Shown: positions 17,609-25,167 of the stretch, piece after piece
Position numbering within the stretch: position 1 is the first letter of the stretch
How the letters are laid out: each line of letters opens with the position of its first letter
Origin: M0103 sp040386155
GTDB lineage: Bacteria > Bacteroidota > Bacteroidia > Flavobacteriales_D > Crocinitomicaceae
Assembly: GCA_040386155.1 (NCBI GenBank)
Contig: JAZKFZ010000004.1
Location: 62,001-126,000 of the forward strand
Length of the DNA: 64,000 nt
Direction: 5' to 3'
Notes under the pieces: generated by a model
What the model was told of the DNA's origin: nothing
Seen by the model: the letters and a program-made list of their open reading frames with translations, nothing else
Database searches by the model: none
Position numbers and translations under genes: made by a program

Positions 17609-18619
17609 ATGTTCAGTCAAACTTTCATTCGCATCAATTGGGTGTCACTCATTCTTATTTTTTTAGTGGTAATTGCAGGGAGCTTTGTTCGAATTACAGG
17701 AAGTGGTATGGGATGTCCAGATTGGCCAAAGTGCTTTGGGCAGTGGGTTCCACCTACGGAAGTAAATCAATTGCCTGAAAATTATAAGGAACATTATGCT
17801 GAAAAACGAGGGAAGAAAATCGCGAAATTCTGCAACTTTTTGAAAGGAATTGGATTCACAGAAGTTGCAAAACAAATTGAGGTAGATCCGAGTTTACGGG
17901 TTGAAGAAGATTTCAACGCGAGAAGAACATGGACAGAATACATTAACCGTGTATTTGGATTTTTAGCTGGAAATTTTGTTCTTGTCATTTTTGTGTGGAT
18001 TTTATTGAAGTATCGCCGAAGAAAATTGGTGCTGCTCAGTGGAATTAATTTGGTGCTCATGGGCGTGCAGGGTTGGTTCGGGTCTATCGTAGTGGCATCG
18101 AATTTAGTACCTTGGACAATCACAATTCACATGTTATTGGCCTTGGTCATTATTGCATTGCAAATCGCGCTTATTCGAAATGTATCACCTAGGTATCAAA
18201 CTCAAGTTCCTCTGATGAACTGGATGAAATGGTTGATTGTTGGAGTATTCGCCATTACATTTTACCAAATGTTTTTGGGTACACAGGTGAGAGAATCAAT
18301 CGACGTGCTCACAAAAGCGGGCTATACTAGAGCAGGATATATCGAACAATTAGGAATTCCATTTTTTATTCACCGTAGCTTTTCGTGGCTTGTTTTAATT
18401 TTGATGGTAATTCTTTTTTATCGCAACGAAAAAGATGCGAAAGTACCCGCCATTCGATGGTCAGCGATCATCTTGTTTATTGAATTGGTATCTGGTATTG
18501 TGTTGAGTTATCTGGACATGCCAGGACTTGTGCAAACACTTCACCTTTTGTTGGCTTGTATTCTTTTTGGAATTTTAACGATGCTTTTCTTTCGACTAAA
18601 ATCATTAAAAAAAGTCTAA
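17609..18619 (+). CDS. ctaA: Heme A synthase (COX15/CtaA family)
   Basis: The protein should oxidise heme O to heme A for aa3-type cytochrome oxidase. The signature GSGMGCPDWPKCFG (Cys36 and Cys42) directly follows the first transmembrane helix, and eight hydrophobic helices are expected in total. Conserved histidines occur in TIHMLLALVI, IHRSFSW and TLHLLLA. I prefer the ATG at 17609 (336 residues) to the one at 17555, because the family N-terminus is short and a TAAATTTG promoter box (17559-17566) lies inside the longer version. No other oxidase genes are nearby. The gene ends 62 bases before the tRNA. Confidence 0.9.
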   Translation: MFSQTFIRINWVSLILIFLVVIAGSFVRITGSGMGCPDWPKCFGQWVPPTEVNQLPENYKEHYAEKRGKKIAKFCNFLKGIGFTEVAKQIEVDPSLRVEEDFNARRTWTEYINRVFGFLAGNFVLVIFVWILLKYRRRKLVLLSGINLVLMGVQGWFGSIVVASNLVPWTITIHMLLALVIIALQIALIRNVSPRYQTQVPLMNWMKWLIVGVFAITFYQMFLGTQVRESIDVLTKAGYTRAGYIEQLGIPFFIHRSFSWLVLILMVILFYRNEKDAKVPAIRWSAIILFIELVSGIVLSYLDMPGLVQTLHLLLACILFGILTMLFFRLKSLKKV

Positions 18620-18633
18620 ATTTTCAAAAAATA

Positions 18634-18663
18634 TTGTAAAATAGTAGTGTATCCGTATATTTG
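18634..18663 (+). promoter_or_regulatory. Promoter of the tRNA gene (Bacteroidota -33/-7 type)
   Basis: TTG (18634-18636) and TATATTTG (18656-18663) are separated by 19 bases, the classical spacing for the primary Bacteroidota sigma factor. The mature tRNA begins 19 bases after the -7 box. This is the best-formed promoter in the window. Confidence 0.75.
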
Positions 18664-18681
18664 CACGCTGAATATTTCAGA

Positions 18682-18758
18682 GGTCCTATAGCTCAGTTGG
18701 TTAGAGCAACAGACTCATAATCTGTGGGTCCACAGTTCGAGCCTGTGTGGGACCACCA
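18682..18758 (+). tRNA. tRNA with CAU anticodon (elongator Met, or Ile2 if lysidine-modified)
   Basis: A full cloverleaf can be folded. The acceptor arms GGTCCTA/TGGGACC pair with one G-U, the D arm is GCTC/GAGC, the anticodon stem is ACAGA/TCTGT with loop CTCATAA, and the T arm is CACAG/CTGTG around TTCGAGC. The anticodon CAT is at 18716-18718, and CCA is encoded at 18756-18758. The first acceptor pair is G-C, unlike the mismatched initiator, so it is an elongator Met tRNA or the AUA-reading Ile2 tRNA. I cannot decide between them by eye. It has its own promoter and terminator. Confidence 0.93.
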
Positions 18759-18800
18759 AAGGCGAAGAAGAGTTGTTGAAATTCTACTTCGCCTTTTTTA
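18759..18800 (+). terminator. Intrinsic terminator after the tRNA
   Basis: AAGGCGAAG directly after the CCA end pairs with CTTCGCCTT (18787-18795) and is followed by a T run. Confidence 0.85.
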
Positions 18801-18828
18801 ATTAAAAAAATCCTATTTTTATCATACA

Positions 18829-21027
18829 ATGAAAGTGCTTCAATGCTTATTGTTTCTAGGATTTTTTACCATTACTTTGACGGGATACACTCAACAAGTA
18901 AAGGAGAAACAACTGCGTTCAGCTATTCTCACCGAAAAAAATGGATTAAAGCAACTCAATCTTCAATTTCAATTGGCTAACTTCTATAAAGAAACAAACA
19001 TTGGAAGAGCTGACTCGATGCGAATTATTTTGATGGAAAAGTCGAGAAGATTTAATGACTCAATTCACTTGAAAGCATTGATTTATTCCATTGAAATCAA
19101 TATTGCTTTAGGTCGACAAAAAGAATTTTCAGCTGAGATTTTAGCTTCCCAAGCATATTTAAAGAAAGTGGATTCGGAAAAGTATAAAGGAAGTATCAAC
19201 TATTTTTTAGGACGATTTAATAGCTTATCCGGCGATCATCCAACAGCTGATTTTTATTTTAGAATTGCCCTAAGCCATGTTGCAAAGGACCGAAGAAATT
19301 TAGTGAATATTTATGCTAACAATGGTTTGGCGATCAATTTCATGTTGCAAAATCTTAAAGATTCAGCATTTTTTTACAGCGATAAAGCATTGAAAATTGC
19401 ACGATCGAACACCGACAAAAGCAATCTCGCAAGATGCTTTAATATTCAAGCACAAATCTATTCTTATTTTGATCAGGTTGAATTAAACGTGGCTAAAAAT
19501 CTTGTAGCATTGAAGATAGCACAAGAGAGTGGAAATTATTTTTTGCAAGCACAGTACAACAGAGAGTTAGGTGTCGGCCAGCGATTGATTAGCAACTACA
19601 AAGATGCTGAATTTTACTTCAAACTATCGTATGATTTTTCAGTGAAAGTGAACGATAAACGCCAAATGGCACTGGCACTTTCAAATCTTGGAATGACCTA
19701 TTTTGGGTATCGACAGTATGCAAAAGCGATTTCTTACTTGGACAAATCAGTTCGTTTGCTGGAGTATGTCAATGATAAAAATGGTTTGGCAGAGGCCTAC
19801 AATAATTTAGGATCAGTGCAGCGAGAACAGAAGAAGTATGATTTGGCGGTTGGTAGCTTTAATCAAGCTCTAATTCTCTATGAATCGACTGGAAATAAGG
19901 AGAAAATTGCTGCTGTTTACCATAACGTGGGAACCATTTTTCAGAAGCAAGGAAAATACCGAGAAGCCCTGAATTACTTGTTTCGATCGATTGAAATTAG
20001 ACAAAATTTTGGTTCAAAAAGCAATAGCAATGCCACCTACAGGGTCATTTCGGAGGTGTATAATGACTTAGGACAAAAGGATAATTCACTTACTTATTTG
20101 AAAAAATACGTTCAGTTTCAAGACAGTAATACACAGTTACAAGCGTCCAAAAAAATTGCAGAATTAAATCAAGCTTATCTTACCTCGGAACGAGAAAAAC
20201 TCATCAATATACAAGCAGATTCGATCAAGAATCAACGTCAACAGAGTGAGCTTACTAGCTCAAAATTGGACAATATAGAGTTGAAAAATGACTTCAAAAT
20301 GTATGCTTTGATCACTATTTTGATTATTGTTGTTTTAGGCGGAACCATTATTTTCTTTCGTTGGAATGAGGTGAAAATTAAACAACAGCAACGAGAAGCT
20401 GAATTGTCGCAAATGATGTTGAGAGCCCAAATGAATCCCCATTTTGTGTTCAATGCAATGTCTGTAATTCAAAGCTATATTTATGAGAATGACACCGTGA
20501 ACTCATCCAAATTCCTCGTAAATTTTTCGAGATTGATGCGCCTTATTTTGGAAAATTCACCTAAAGAATTTATTTCGATCGCTACTGAAGTAGACATTCT
20601 TCAAAAATATTTAGAAACACAGAAATTGCGTTTTGGAGATCGTTTCACCTACTTCATCGAAAATAGTGTTGAAGAAGATGCCGTGATTCCACCTATGATT
20701 ACGCAGCCATTTGTCGAAAATGCAATTGAACACGGACAGCTGCACACAATAGAAGGTGGATTTGTACGTATAGTGTTTACACGAGAAAATGATATGCTAG
20801 TTGTTGTGATTGAAGACAATGGGGTTGGTAGAGATGCCGCAAGTAAGATAAAGAAAGGTAAAGAGCACAAGAGCATGGCACTGAATATCACCAAAGAGCG
20901 GATCAATAATCTGAATAAAAAATATAGATCTGAAGGAGATTTGAAGATGAGTGATTTTGATTTAGTAAAAAAGACAGGCACCAAAGTAATTATTTCCTTA
21001 CCTTTCAAAATTGAAAACCTAAACTAA
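18829..21027 (+). CDS. TPR-containing LytS-type sensor histidine kinase
   Basis: The 732-residue membrane kinase has a signal peptide (MKVLQCLLFLGFFTITLTGYTQQ). A long sensor region of about six TPR units follows (for example YFGYRQYAKAISYLDKSVRL and AEAYNNLGSVQREQKKYDLA). One transmembrane helix lies near residues 490-510 (YALITILIIVVLGGTIIFF). The cytoplasmic part is a His_kinase domain of the LytS/YehU type: the phospho-acceptor His538 lies in MNPHFVFN, the N-box near 622-637 reads PPMITQPFVENAIEHG, and the G-box is IEDNGVGRD. Five bases separate it from a LytTR regulator, so the two form one signalling pair. The signal is unknown. Confidence 0.93.
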   Translation: MKVLQCLLFLGFFTITLTGYTQQVKEKQLRSAILTEKNGLKQLNLQFQLANFYKETNIGRADSMRIILMEKSRRFNDSIHLKALIYSIEINIALGRQKEFSAEILASQAYLKKVDSEKYKGSINYFLGRFNSLSGDHPTADFYFRIALSHVAKDRRNLVNIYANNGLAINFMLQNLKDSAFFYSDKALKIARSNTDKSNLARCFNIQAQIYSYFDQVELNVAKNLVALKIAQESGNYFLQAQYNRELGVGQRLISNYKDAEFYFKLSYDFSVKVNDKRQMALALSNLGMTYFGYRQYAKAISYLDKSVRLLEYVNDKNGLAEAYNNLGSVQREQKKYDLAVGSFNQALILYESTGNKEKIAAVYHNVGTIFQKQGKYREALNYLFRSIEIRQNFGSKSNSNATYRVISEVYNDLGQKDNSLTYLKKYVQFQDSNTQLQASKKIAELNQAYLTSEREKLINIQADSIKNQRQQSELTSSKLDNIELKNDFKMYALITILIIVVLGGTIIFFRWNEVKIKQQQREAELSQMMLRAQMNPHFVFNAMSVIQSYIYENDTVNSSKFLVNFSRLMRLILENSPKEFISIATEVDILQKYLETQKLRFGDRFTYFIENSVEEDAVIPPMITQPFVENAIEHGQLHTIEGGFVRIVFTRENDMLVVVIEDNGVGRDAASKIKKGKEHKSMALNITKERINNLNKKYRSEGDLKMSDFDLVKKTGTKVIISLPFKIENLN

Positions 21028-21032
21028 GCCAC

Positions 21033-21776
21033 ATGAAGAAGATTCTCGTAGTTGACGACGAAGCAAGAATTCAAGATTTAATCATAAAAATGATTCAATC
21101 ATTTGATTTGCCATTTGAAGTTTTGGCTGGAGGTGGAAGCGTGCAATCTGCTGTAGAATCAATCAATAGAGAAAAACCAGACTTAGTATTGTTAGATATT
21201 CAGATGCCTGATGGTTCTGGGTTTGATGTTTTAAGGATGGTCAACGAACGCCATTTTGATGTTATTTTCATCACCGCTCATGAGGAATTTGCAATTCAAG
21301 CGATTAAATTTAGTGCCTTAGATTATCTTCTAAAGCCGGTAGATCCCGCTGAACTAAGAGCAGCGGTTGAACATGCTATGTTGAGTTTAGGAACACCAAA
21401 AGAAGAACTTCAATTTGAAACCTTGCAACAAAACATTCAATCCGTTGCAAAGCGCAAATTAGTTTTGAAGACCCAAGAAAGCGTTTTTGTAGTAGATCCC
21501 TGCGATATCATTCGTTGCGAAGCAGATCGAAATTATACTAGTTTTTTTCTTTCTAATGGTAAGAAAATTGTTGTTTCTAAAACCTTGAAAGAGTACGATA
21601 CGCTCTTAAGTACTCATCAATTTTTTAGAGTTCATCAATCTCATTTGATCAATTTAAATTTGATTGATCGCTTTGATCGAGGTGATGGCGGATCCATTGT
21701 TATGAAAGATGGCTCCGAGGTTCCTTTGAGTTTAAATAAGCGTGATTTGTTCTTTTCTGTGATTGAAAAATTGTAA
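21033..21776 (+). CDS. LytTR-family response regulator
   Basis: This 247-residue regulator has an N-terminal receiver domain: acidic pocket VVDDE at residues 6-10, phospho-acceptor Asp55 in LVLLDIQMPDGSG, Thr81 and Lys101 in LLKPVD. A C-terminal LytTR DNA-binding domain covers roughly residues 145-245 (SVFVVDPCDIIRCEADRNYT, FFRVHQSHLINL). It is the partner of the LytS-type kinase encoded five bases upstream. LytTR proteins bind direct repeats before their targets; the target genes cannot be read from this window. No terminator follows directly. Confidence 0.94.
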   Translation: MKKILVVDDEARIQDLIIKMIQSFDLPFEVLAGGGSVQSAVESINREKPDLVLLDIQMPDGSGFDVLRMVNERHFDVIFITAHEEFAIQAIKFSALDYLLKPVDPAELRAAVEHAMLSLGTPKEELQFETLQQNIQSVAKRKLVLKTQESVFVVDPCDIIRCEADRNYTSFFLSNGKKIVVSKTLKEYDTLLSTHQFFRVHQSHLINLNLIDRFDRGDGGSIVMKDGSEVPLSLNKRDLFFSVIEKL

Positions 21777-21830
21777 ATTTTCATCCAAAACCCTCTTTTG
21801 TTCATTTTTAGTCAAGCTACGTTCATTTGC

Positions 21831-21862
21831 TTGCCCAAGTCTAAATTTATTAGATAGATTTG
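21831..21862 (+). promoter_or_regulatory. Promoter of a possible small RNA
   Basis: TTG at 21831-21833 and TAGATTTG at 21855-21862 are 21 bases apart and match the Bacteroidota promoter pattern. No reading frame lies downstream before the terminator at 22100. Confidence 0.55.
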
Positions 21863-21867
21863 ATATA

Positions 21868-22128
21868 GGAAATAAGGAGAGAAAAGGTGCTTCTTTAACT
21901 TTGAAATAAAAAAAGGAACAACTGCTTGGAGAGGCAGATTCATTTTCTAGTTTGATTATATTTTATATAATATTTTTTTACCTTTTTTTAGACGTTTCAA
22001 GTTCCAAGAAGCACCGATTCTTTTATTTAGAAAATATTACAATCTACACTTCCTTGCTTCAAAAGGAATACTACAGTGAGAACTAACCTTTAACGGTTCA
22101 AAGCCCTTTTCTAGGGCTTTATTTTTTT
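21868..22128 (+). ncRNA. Candidate structured non-coding RNA (possible 6S-like)
   Basis: The 355-base gap between 21776 and 22132 has no credible ORF: the putative transcript contains no ATG, and its few GTG frames stop within a few codons. It does contain a transcription unit, with a promoter at 21831-21862 and an intrinsic terminator at 22100-22128. In between, GGTGCTTCTT (21886-21895) pairs perfectly with AAGAAGCACC (22006-22015). Inside that, GGAAC (21915-21919) can pair with GTTCC (22001-22005), and CTGCTT/AGGCAG makes a small hairpin near 21922-21937. A long closing stem with a large internal bubble recalls 6S RNA, which has a known flavobacterial form, but I cannot confirm the family. 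A 3' UTR of the LytTR gene is the main alternative. Confidence 0.45.
22100..22128 (+). terminator. Intrinsic terminator facing the cyclase-family gene
   Basis: AAAGCCCT and AGGGCTTT pair around a short TTTCT loop and are followed by ATTTTTTT on the plus strand. There is no T run on the minus strand, so it serves plus-strand transcription only. It ends either the candidate small RNA or the kinase/regulator transcript. Confidence 0.8.
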
Positions 22129-22131
22129 CTA

Positions 22132-22890
22132 CTATTTACTATGAATTTTGTACAAAACTGGTCGACTTGGTGTTGCATCATTTTCAAATGGAGCTGCTTG
22201 TATTTCAAGTAAGTAGGTGCCATCTTCTATTGAATTTTCTACAAAAATTAATTCCGTAATAGTTCTCTCAAAATTTGGATTTTCAGGCACTTTCCAAAAT
22301 GCATGATGAAATGCCAGTACCCCAGCATCAACCTCACGATCCACAGATGGTGTGTCAATCAGTAAATGATTTATCGCATACTTATCAAAAAAATCGATGC
22401 AAGCAATGTCTAAAAATGGCGGATTTGTGCCAGAGTAGTTCATTGATTTCTTTTCAATTCCATTGGGCATCGTCCGAATAATTATTGCTTCGATATCGGA
22501 TTCAGGTCTGATATTTTCAAAATGCTTTGCTTCAATGATATGGTCTACTTCGCCATCGTCATTTAATTGCTCTGTTGGCTGCATGCTAATGACCAGTGCT
22601 TTGCAAAAAAAGGAGGTAAGGGTTTTATTAATGGAATGCACTTCTTCTGTGATATGCCCCAAACACTCTGTGTGCGTTCCATGTCCATGTGGATTAAAAA
22701 AAATATTGCGAAAATTGACGCCGCCCCCTTCTGCTACTGAGCCTACAAATCCATTGGCACGAACAGGTTCAATTACAGGTGCATCCACGTACCAAGCACG
22801 TAAGTTGGAATTATTGTTTTGCAATGGAATTGAAATATCAAGAGGTGAATTGGTGTCAATCCACTCTTGATCATTTAAAAAAAGCTTCAT
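22132..22890 (-). CDS. Cyclase family protein (kynurenine formamidase-like)
   Basis: The ATG at 22890 (252 residues) overlaps the upstream stop as ATGA, so I prefer it to an in-frame ATG 39 bases earlier. The metal-binding signature HGHGTHTECLGH is at residues 68-79, the HxGTHxDxPxH motif of the cyclase/KynB superfamily. The hydrolase would be cytoplasmic and zinc- or manganese-dependent. Because kynU and kmo lie about 19 kb away, N-formylkynurenine is an attractive substrate, but this superfamily has many substrates and the gene is not in their operon. It is the last gene of a five-gene minus-strand run. Confidence 0.78.
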   Translation of the reverse strand: MKLFLNDQEWIDTNSPLDISIPLQNNNSNLRAWYVDAPVIEPVRANGFVGSVAEGGGVNFRNIFFNPHGHGTHTECLGHITEEVHSINKTLTSFFCKALVISMQPTEQLNDDGEVDHIIEAKHFENIRPESDIEAIIIRTMPNGIEKKSMNYSGTNPPFLDIACIDFFDKYAINHLLIDTPSVDREVDAGVLAFHHAFWKVPENPNFERTITELIFVENSIEDGTYLLEIQAAPFENDATPSRPVLYKIHSK

Positions 22891-23528
22891 TTTTTTCGAA
22901 ATTTTGGTATTTTTCTCAGGAGATTCCACTTGCTTTTCAATGTCGATTCTCTGAAGTCATCTAATTTTTCTGATATCCCAGCATTGATAAATTCTTCAAT
23001 AATTTTAAAAGTTCCTTTGGCTTCTTTGAATTCCATTTCGTCTTGAAAAATTGGAATAATGGCTAAAAAGTGAATAGTTTTTTCATTCAGCTGCATTGCA
23101 TCAAGTTCATTCGATAGAAAAATCGGGTACGATAAAAGAAAGTGATTTTGTTTCATCCGCTCAGATAATGGCAGTAATTCCTTCCCATTGGGGATGGTAT
23201 GTCCAGTTCCAAACCACGTTTTATTAGTAACCACGAAATTGGCCATTTTATCAATCCAAGTAAAGACCCAATTTGCATTGATGTCTGTAGGATCTTCTAA
23301 ATTCCAATAGGAAGGCAAGCAAAAATACAATTCGTTGAATTCATGTCCCTCATATTTTTTCGGTACGGGCATCTGGTAGTCGCTCAAACCATTGGTCATG
23401 ATCAATGTTACTTCTTTTTCTGCTTTAAGATTTATGAGCAAAAGAGGAAATGTTTGATCTCCAGCAGTAAATTCTTGCACCTTATCAGCGCCAAAGCGTT
23501 CTTGCAGTAATTTATGTAATGCTGTCAT
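22887..23528 (-). CDS. Suppressor-of-fused (SUFU) domain protein
   Basis: The 213-residue product carries the bacterial SUFU fold, seen in TLIMTNGLSDYQMP, ELYFCLPSYW, GHTIPNGKELLPLS and FLAIIPIFQDE. It has no signal peptide or membrane segment. Bacterial SUFU proteins are best known as immunity proteins of polymorphic toxins, yet many stand alone and their role is unclear. Here it overlaps the DUF6495 gene by 17 bases and the cyclase gene by four, so translation of the three is probably coupled. No toxin-like gene is adjacent. Confidence 0.8.
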   Translation of the reverse strand: MTALHKLLQERFGADKVQEFTAGDQTFPLLLINLKAEKEVTLIMTNGLSDYQMPVPKKYEGHEFNELYFCLPSYWNLEDPTDINANWVFTWIDKMANFVVTNKTWFGTGHTIPNGKELLPLSERMKQNHFLLSYPIFLSNELDAMQLNEKTIHFLAIIPIFQDEMEFKEAKGTFKIIEEFINAGISEKLDDFRESTLKSKWNLLRKIPKFRKK

Positions 23529-24006
23529 TTTGCGTTTTTTTAAGGTTGGTTGAAAAGAATTCCCACAAATCTCCTTTGATTGGACGGTGTCCCTGCTCCA
23601 TCATTGCATGAATTTCTTGTTCTCGGCCAACAGTATAGACTTTTTGACCCTGTACATAGTCATCGAAATTTTCAGGGTCTGCCAGAGCTTGCTGAAACTC
23701 GTCAGTATTTGTGATATCAAACGCATCTTTGTTTGCTAACGAAAAAGTAATCATCTCAATCTTTTCTTGCTGACAGCGAAATAAGAAACAGCGATCTGCA
23801 GTTCGCTTTTCCAGATACTCAATGCTTTCATAGAATCGCTGCAACATATTATCGCTAAAGATTTGTACAAGTTCAATTGCCTTGTCGGGATCTTCTGAGT
23901 TGATGCGCTTCCACTCATCGTCATGAACACCATTTACAATCAAAAAATGTTTCAATTGTGGCTCCAAATCCCGCAGTTCGTTATCTCTTAAAATTCGATA
24001 TTTCAT
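23512..24006 (-). CDS. DUF6495 family protein
   Basis: A 164-residue cytoplasmic protein that I recognise as the Bacteroidota DUF6495 family from its N-terminus (MKYRILRDNELRDLEPQLKHF), the central IEYLEKRTADRCFLFRCQQEKI segment and the C-terminal GHRPIKGDLWEFF. It has no known function. Its start overlaps the ispD stop (ATGA) and its end overlaps the SUFU gene. Confidence 0.7.
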   Translation of the reverse strand: MKYRILRDNELRDLEPQLKHFLIVNGVHDDEWKRINSEDPDKAIELVQIFSDNMLQRFYESIEYLEKRTADRCFLFRCQQEKIEMITFSLANKDAFDITNTDEFQQALADPENFDDYVQGQKVYTVGREQEIHAMMEQGHRPIKGDLWEFFSTNLKKTQNDSIT

Positions 24007-24677
24007 TGTTCTTTCAATTTCAAGTAGGCTGCTGCAAAAAGCAAATCCATTGGAAAGGTAATTTTTATATTTTCTTGGTTTCCTTGAGTCATTTTTATCC
24101 GTTGTCCTGTCTTTTCTACTACCGAAGCATCGTCTGTGAATAAACTATCGTATTCCTGTTCGTATGCTTTGCAGATGATCTCTTTAGGAAAACATTGAGG
24201 TGTTTGCACCAACTTTAGTGTTGTGCGGTCGATCGCCTCTGAACTTTCGCTGATGACTTTTCGCACCGCCTCCTTTATGTCGATAACAGGAACAACATTT
24301 TCCCCTGCACGAACCTGCAACCATAAATTTTCAAGTGTTGAAGTGCTCACCATCGGGCGAACAGCATCATGAATAGCAATGAAATTATTTGAGCAAAATG
24401 CCAAGGCGTTTTTTACAGAATGGAATCGTTCTTTTCCCCCTTCGACAATTTGGTGTGGTATCGAAAAGGTGTATTTTTTAAGCTCATTTTGCCAATAAGA
24501 GATCCACTCTTTTGGAAGAGACAAGATGATTTCGGCGCTTGGATCAAAGCGATGAATTGCTGAGATCGTGTGCATTAGAATTGGAAGTTCATTGATGACT
24601 AAAAACTGTTTGGGCAACTCGGTTTCCATTCGTTTTCCAATGCCACCCGCAGTAATGATTACCGATATTTTTTCCAT
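24003..24677 (-). CDS. ispD: 2-C-methyl-D-erythritol 4-phosphate cytidylyltransferase
   Basis: The 224-residue enzyme couples CTP with methylerythritol phosphate in the non-mevalonate isoprenoid pathway. The nucleotide-binding loop ITAGGIGKRM (residues 8-17) is followed by PKQF. The family block AIHDAVRPMVS, the LKLVQTPQCF segment and TDDASVVE near the C-terminus are all present, so the protein looks complete. It lies three bases after the YqaA-like gene and overlaps the DUF6495 gene by four. The other isoprenoid genes are not in this window. Confidence 0.95.
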   Translation of the reverse strand: MEKISVIITAGGIGKRMETELPKQFLVINELPILMHTISAIHRFDPSAEIILSLPKEWISYWQNELKKYTFSIPHQIVEGGKERFHSVKNALAFCSNNFIAIHDAVRPMVSTSTLENLWLQVRAGENVVPVIDIKEAVRKVISESSEAIDRTTLKLVQTPQCFPKEIICKAYEQEYDSLFTDDASVVEKTGQRIKMTQGNQENIKITFPMDLLFAAAYLKLKEQ

Positions 24678-24680
24678 TAC

Positions 24681-25115
24681 TCAAAGGTACATAATCCAAG
24701 CCAAAATGAGTATTAAATAGCGGACGATTTTTGCAATGGACATGAGTGCGAATACTTTCCACCAGGGACTTCGAAAGTATCCCAAAGCCACCAAAAGTGG
24801 ATCGCCAATAACTGGAACCCAACTCAGTGTTGCTAGCCAATAACCATATTTTTCAATTTTTTTTTGAAAGGAGACAATTTTATCGGCATTGAATCCTAGT
24901 TTTCTCAGCCACAATGGTTTTCCGACTCTTCCTAACCAATAGTTGCTGGTACCTCCTAAGATATTGCCGGAGGATGCTACAAGTAAGCACATCCAAGGAT
25001 TTAGGCCTGCCATAAGTGCAACCGCCAACACTCCTTCTGAAGCAATGGGCAAGATGGTTGCACTCAGAAAACTGATGAGAAAAAGTCCTGTATATCCTAC
25101 TTCAAAAAATGACAT
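24681..25115 (-). CDS. YqaA/DedA-like small membrane protein
   Basis: A 144-residue integral membrane protein with about four hydrophobic helices. The motifs EVGYTGLFLISFLSATILP and GGTSNYWLGRVG belong to the DedA/VTT-like YqaA family. Relatives affect membrane homeostasis and lipid scrambling or transport, but YqaA itself has no firm function. It is the first gene of the operon that continues with ispD. Its start is next to the T run of the terminator of the upstream cargo gene. Confidence 0.82.
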   Translation of the reverse strand: MSFFEVGYTGLFLISFLSATILPIASEGVLAVALMAGLNPWMCLLVASSGNILGGTSNYWLGRVGKPLWLRKLGFNADKIVSFQKKIEKYGYWLATLSWVPVIGDPLLVALGYFRSPWWKVFALMSIAKIVRYLILILAWIMYL

Positions 25116-25150
25116 AAAAAAATCCCGATCCTCATTAGAGAATCGGGATT
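25114..25150 (-). terminator. Intrinsic terminator of the T9SS cargo gene
   Basis: Arms AATCCCGAT (25121-25129) and ATCGGGATT (25142-25150) form a stem, and the minus strand then runs into a T stretch (plus 25115-25120). It lies 17 bases after the stop of the gene ending at 25168. Confidence 0.88.
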
Positions 25151-25167
25151 AAAATTAAGAAAGAGAA

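Noticed and set aside
21886..22015. The inverted arms look like terminal inverted repeats of a miniature transposable element.
   Set aside because: There is no target-site duplication at the flanks (GAAAA versus GATTC), the arms are only fully matched over 10 bp, and no second copy is visible in the window. An RNA stem explains the arms better.
22463..22870. 135-codon plus-strand frame opposite the cyclase-family gene.
   Set aside because: It lies fully antisense to a conserved hydrolase and its translation is low-complexity Ser/Cys-rich shadow sequence.
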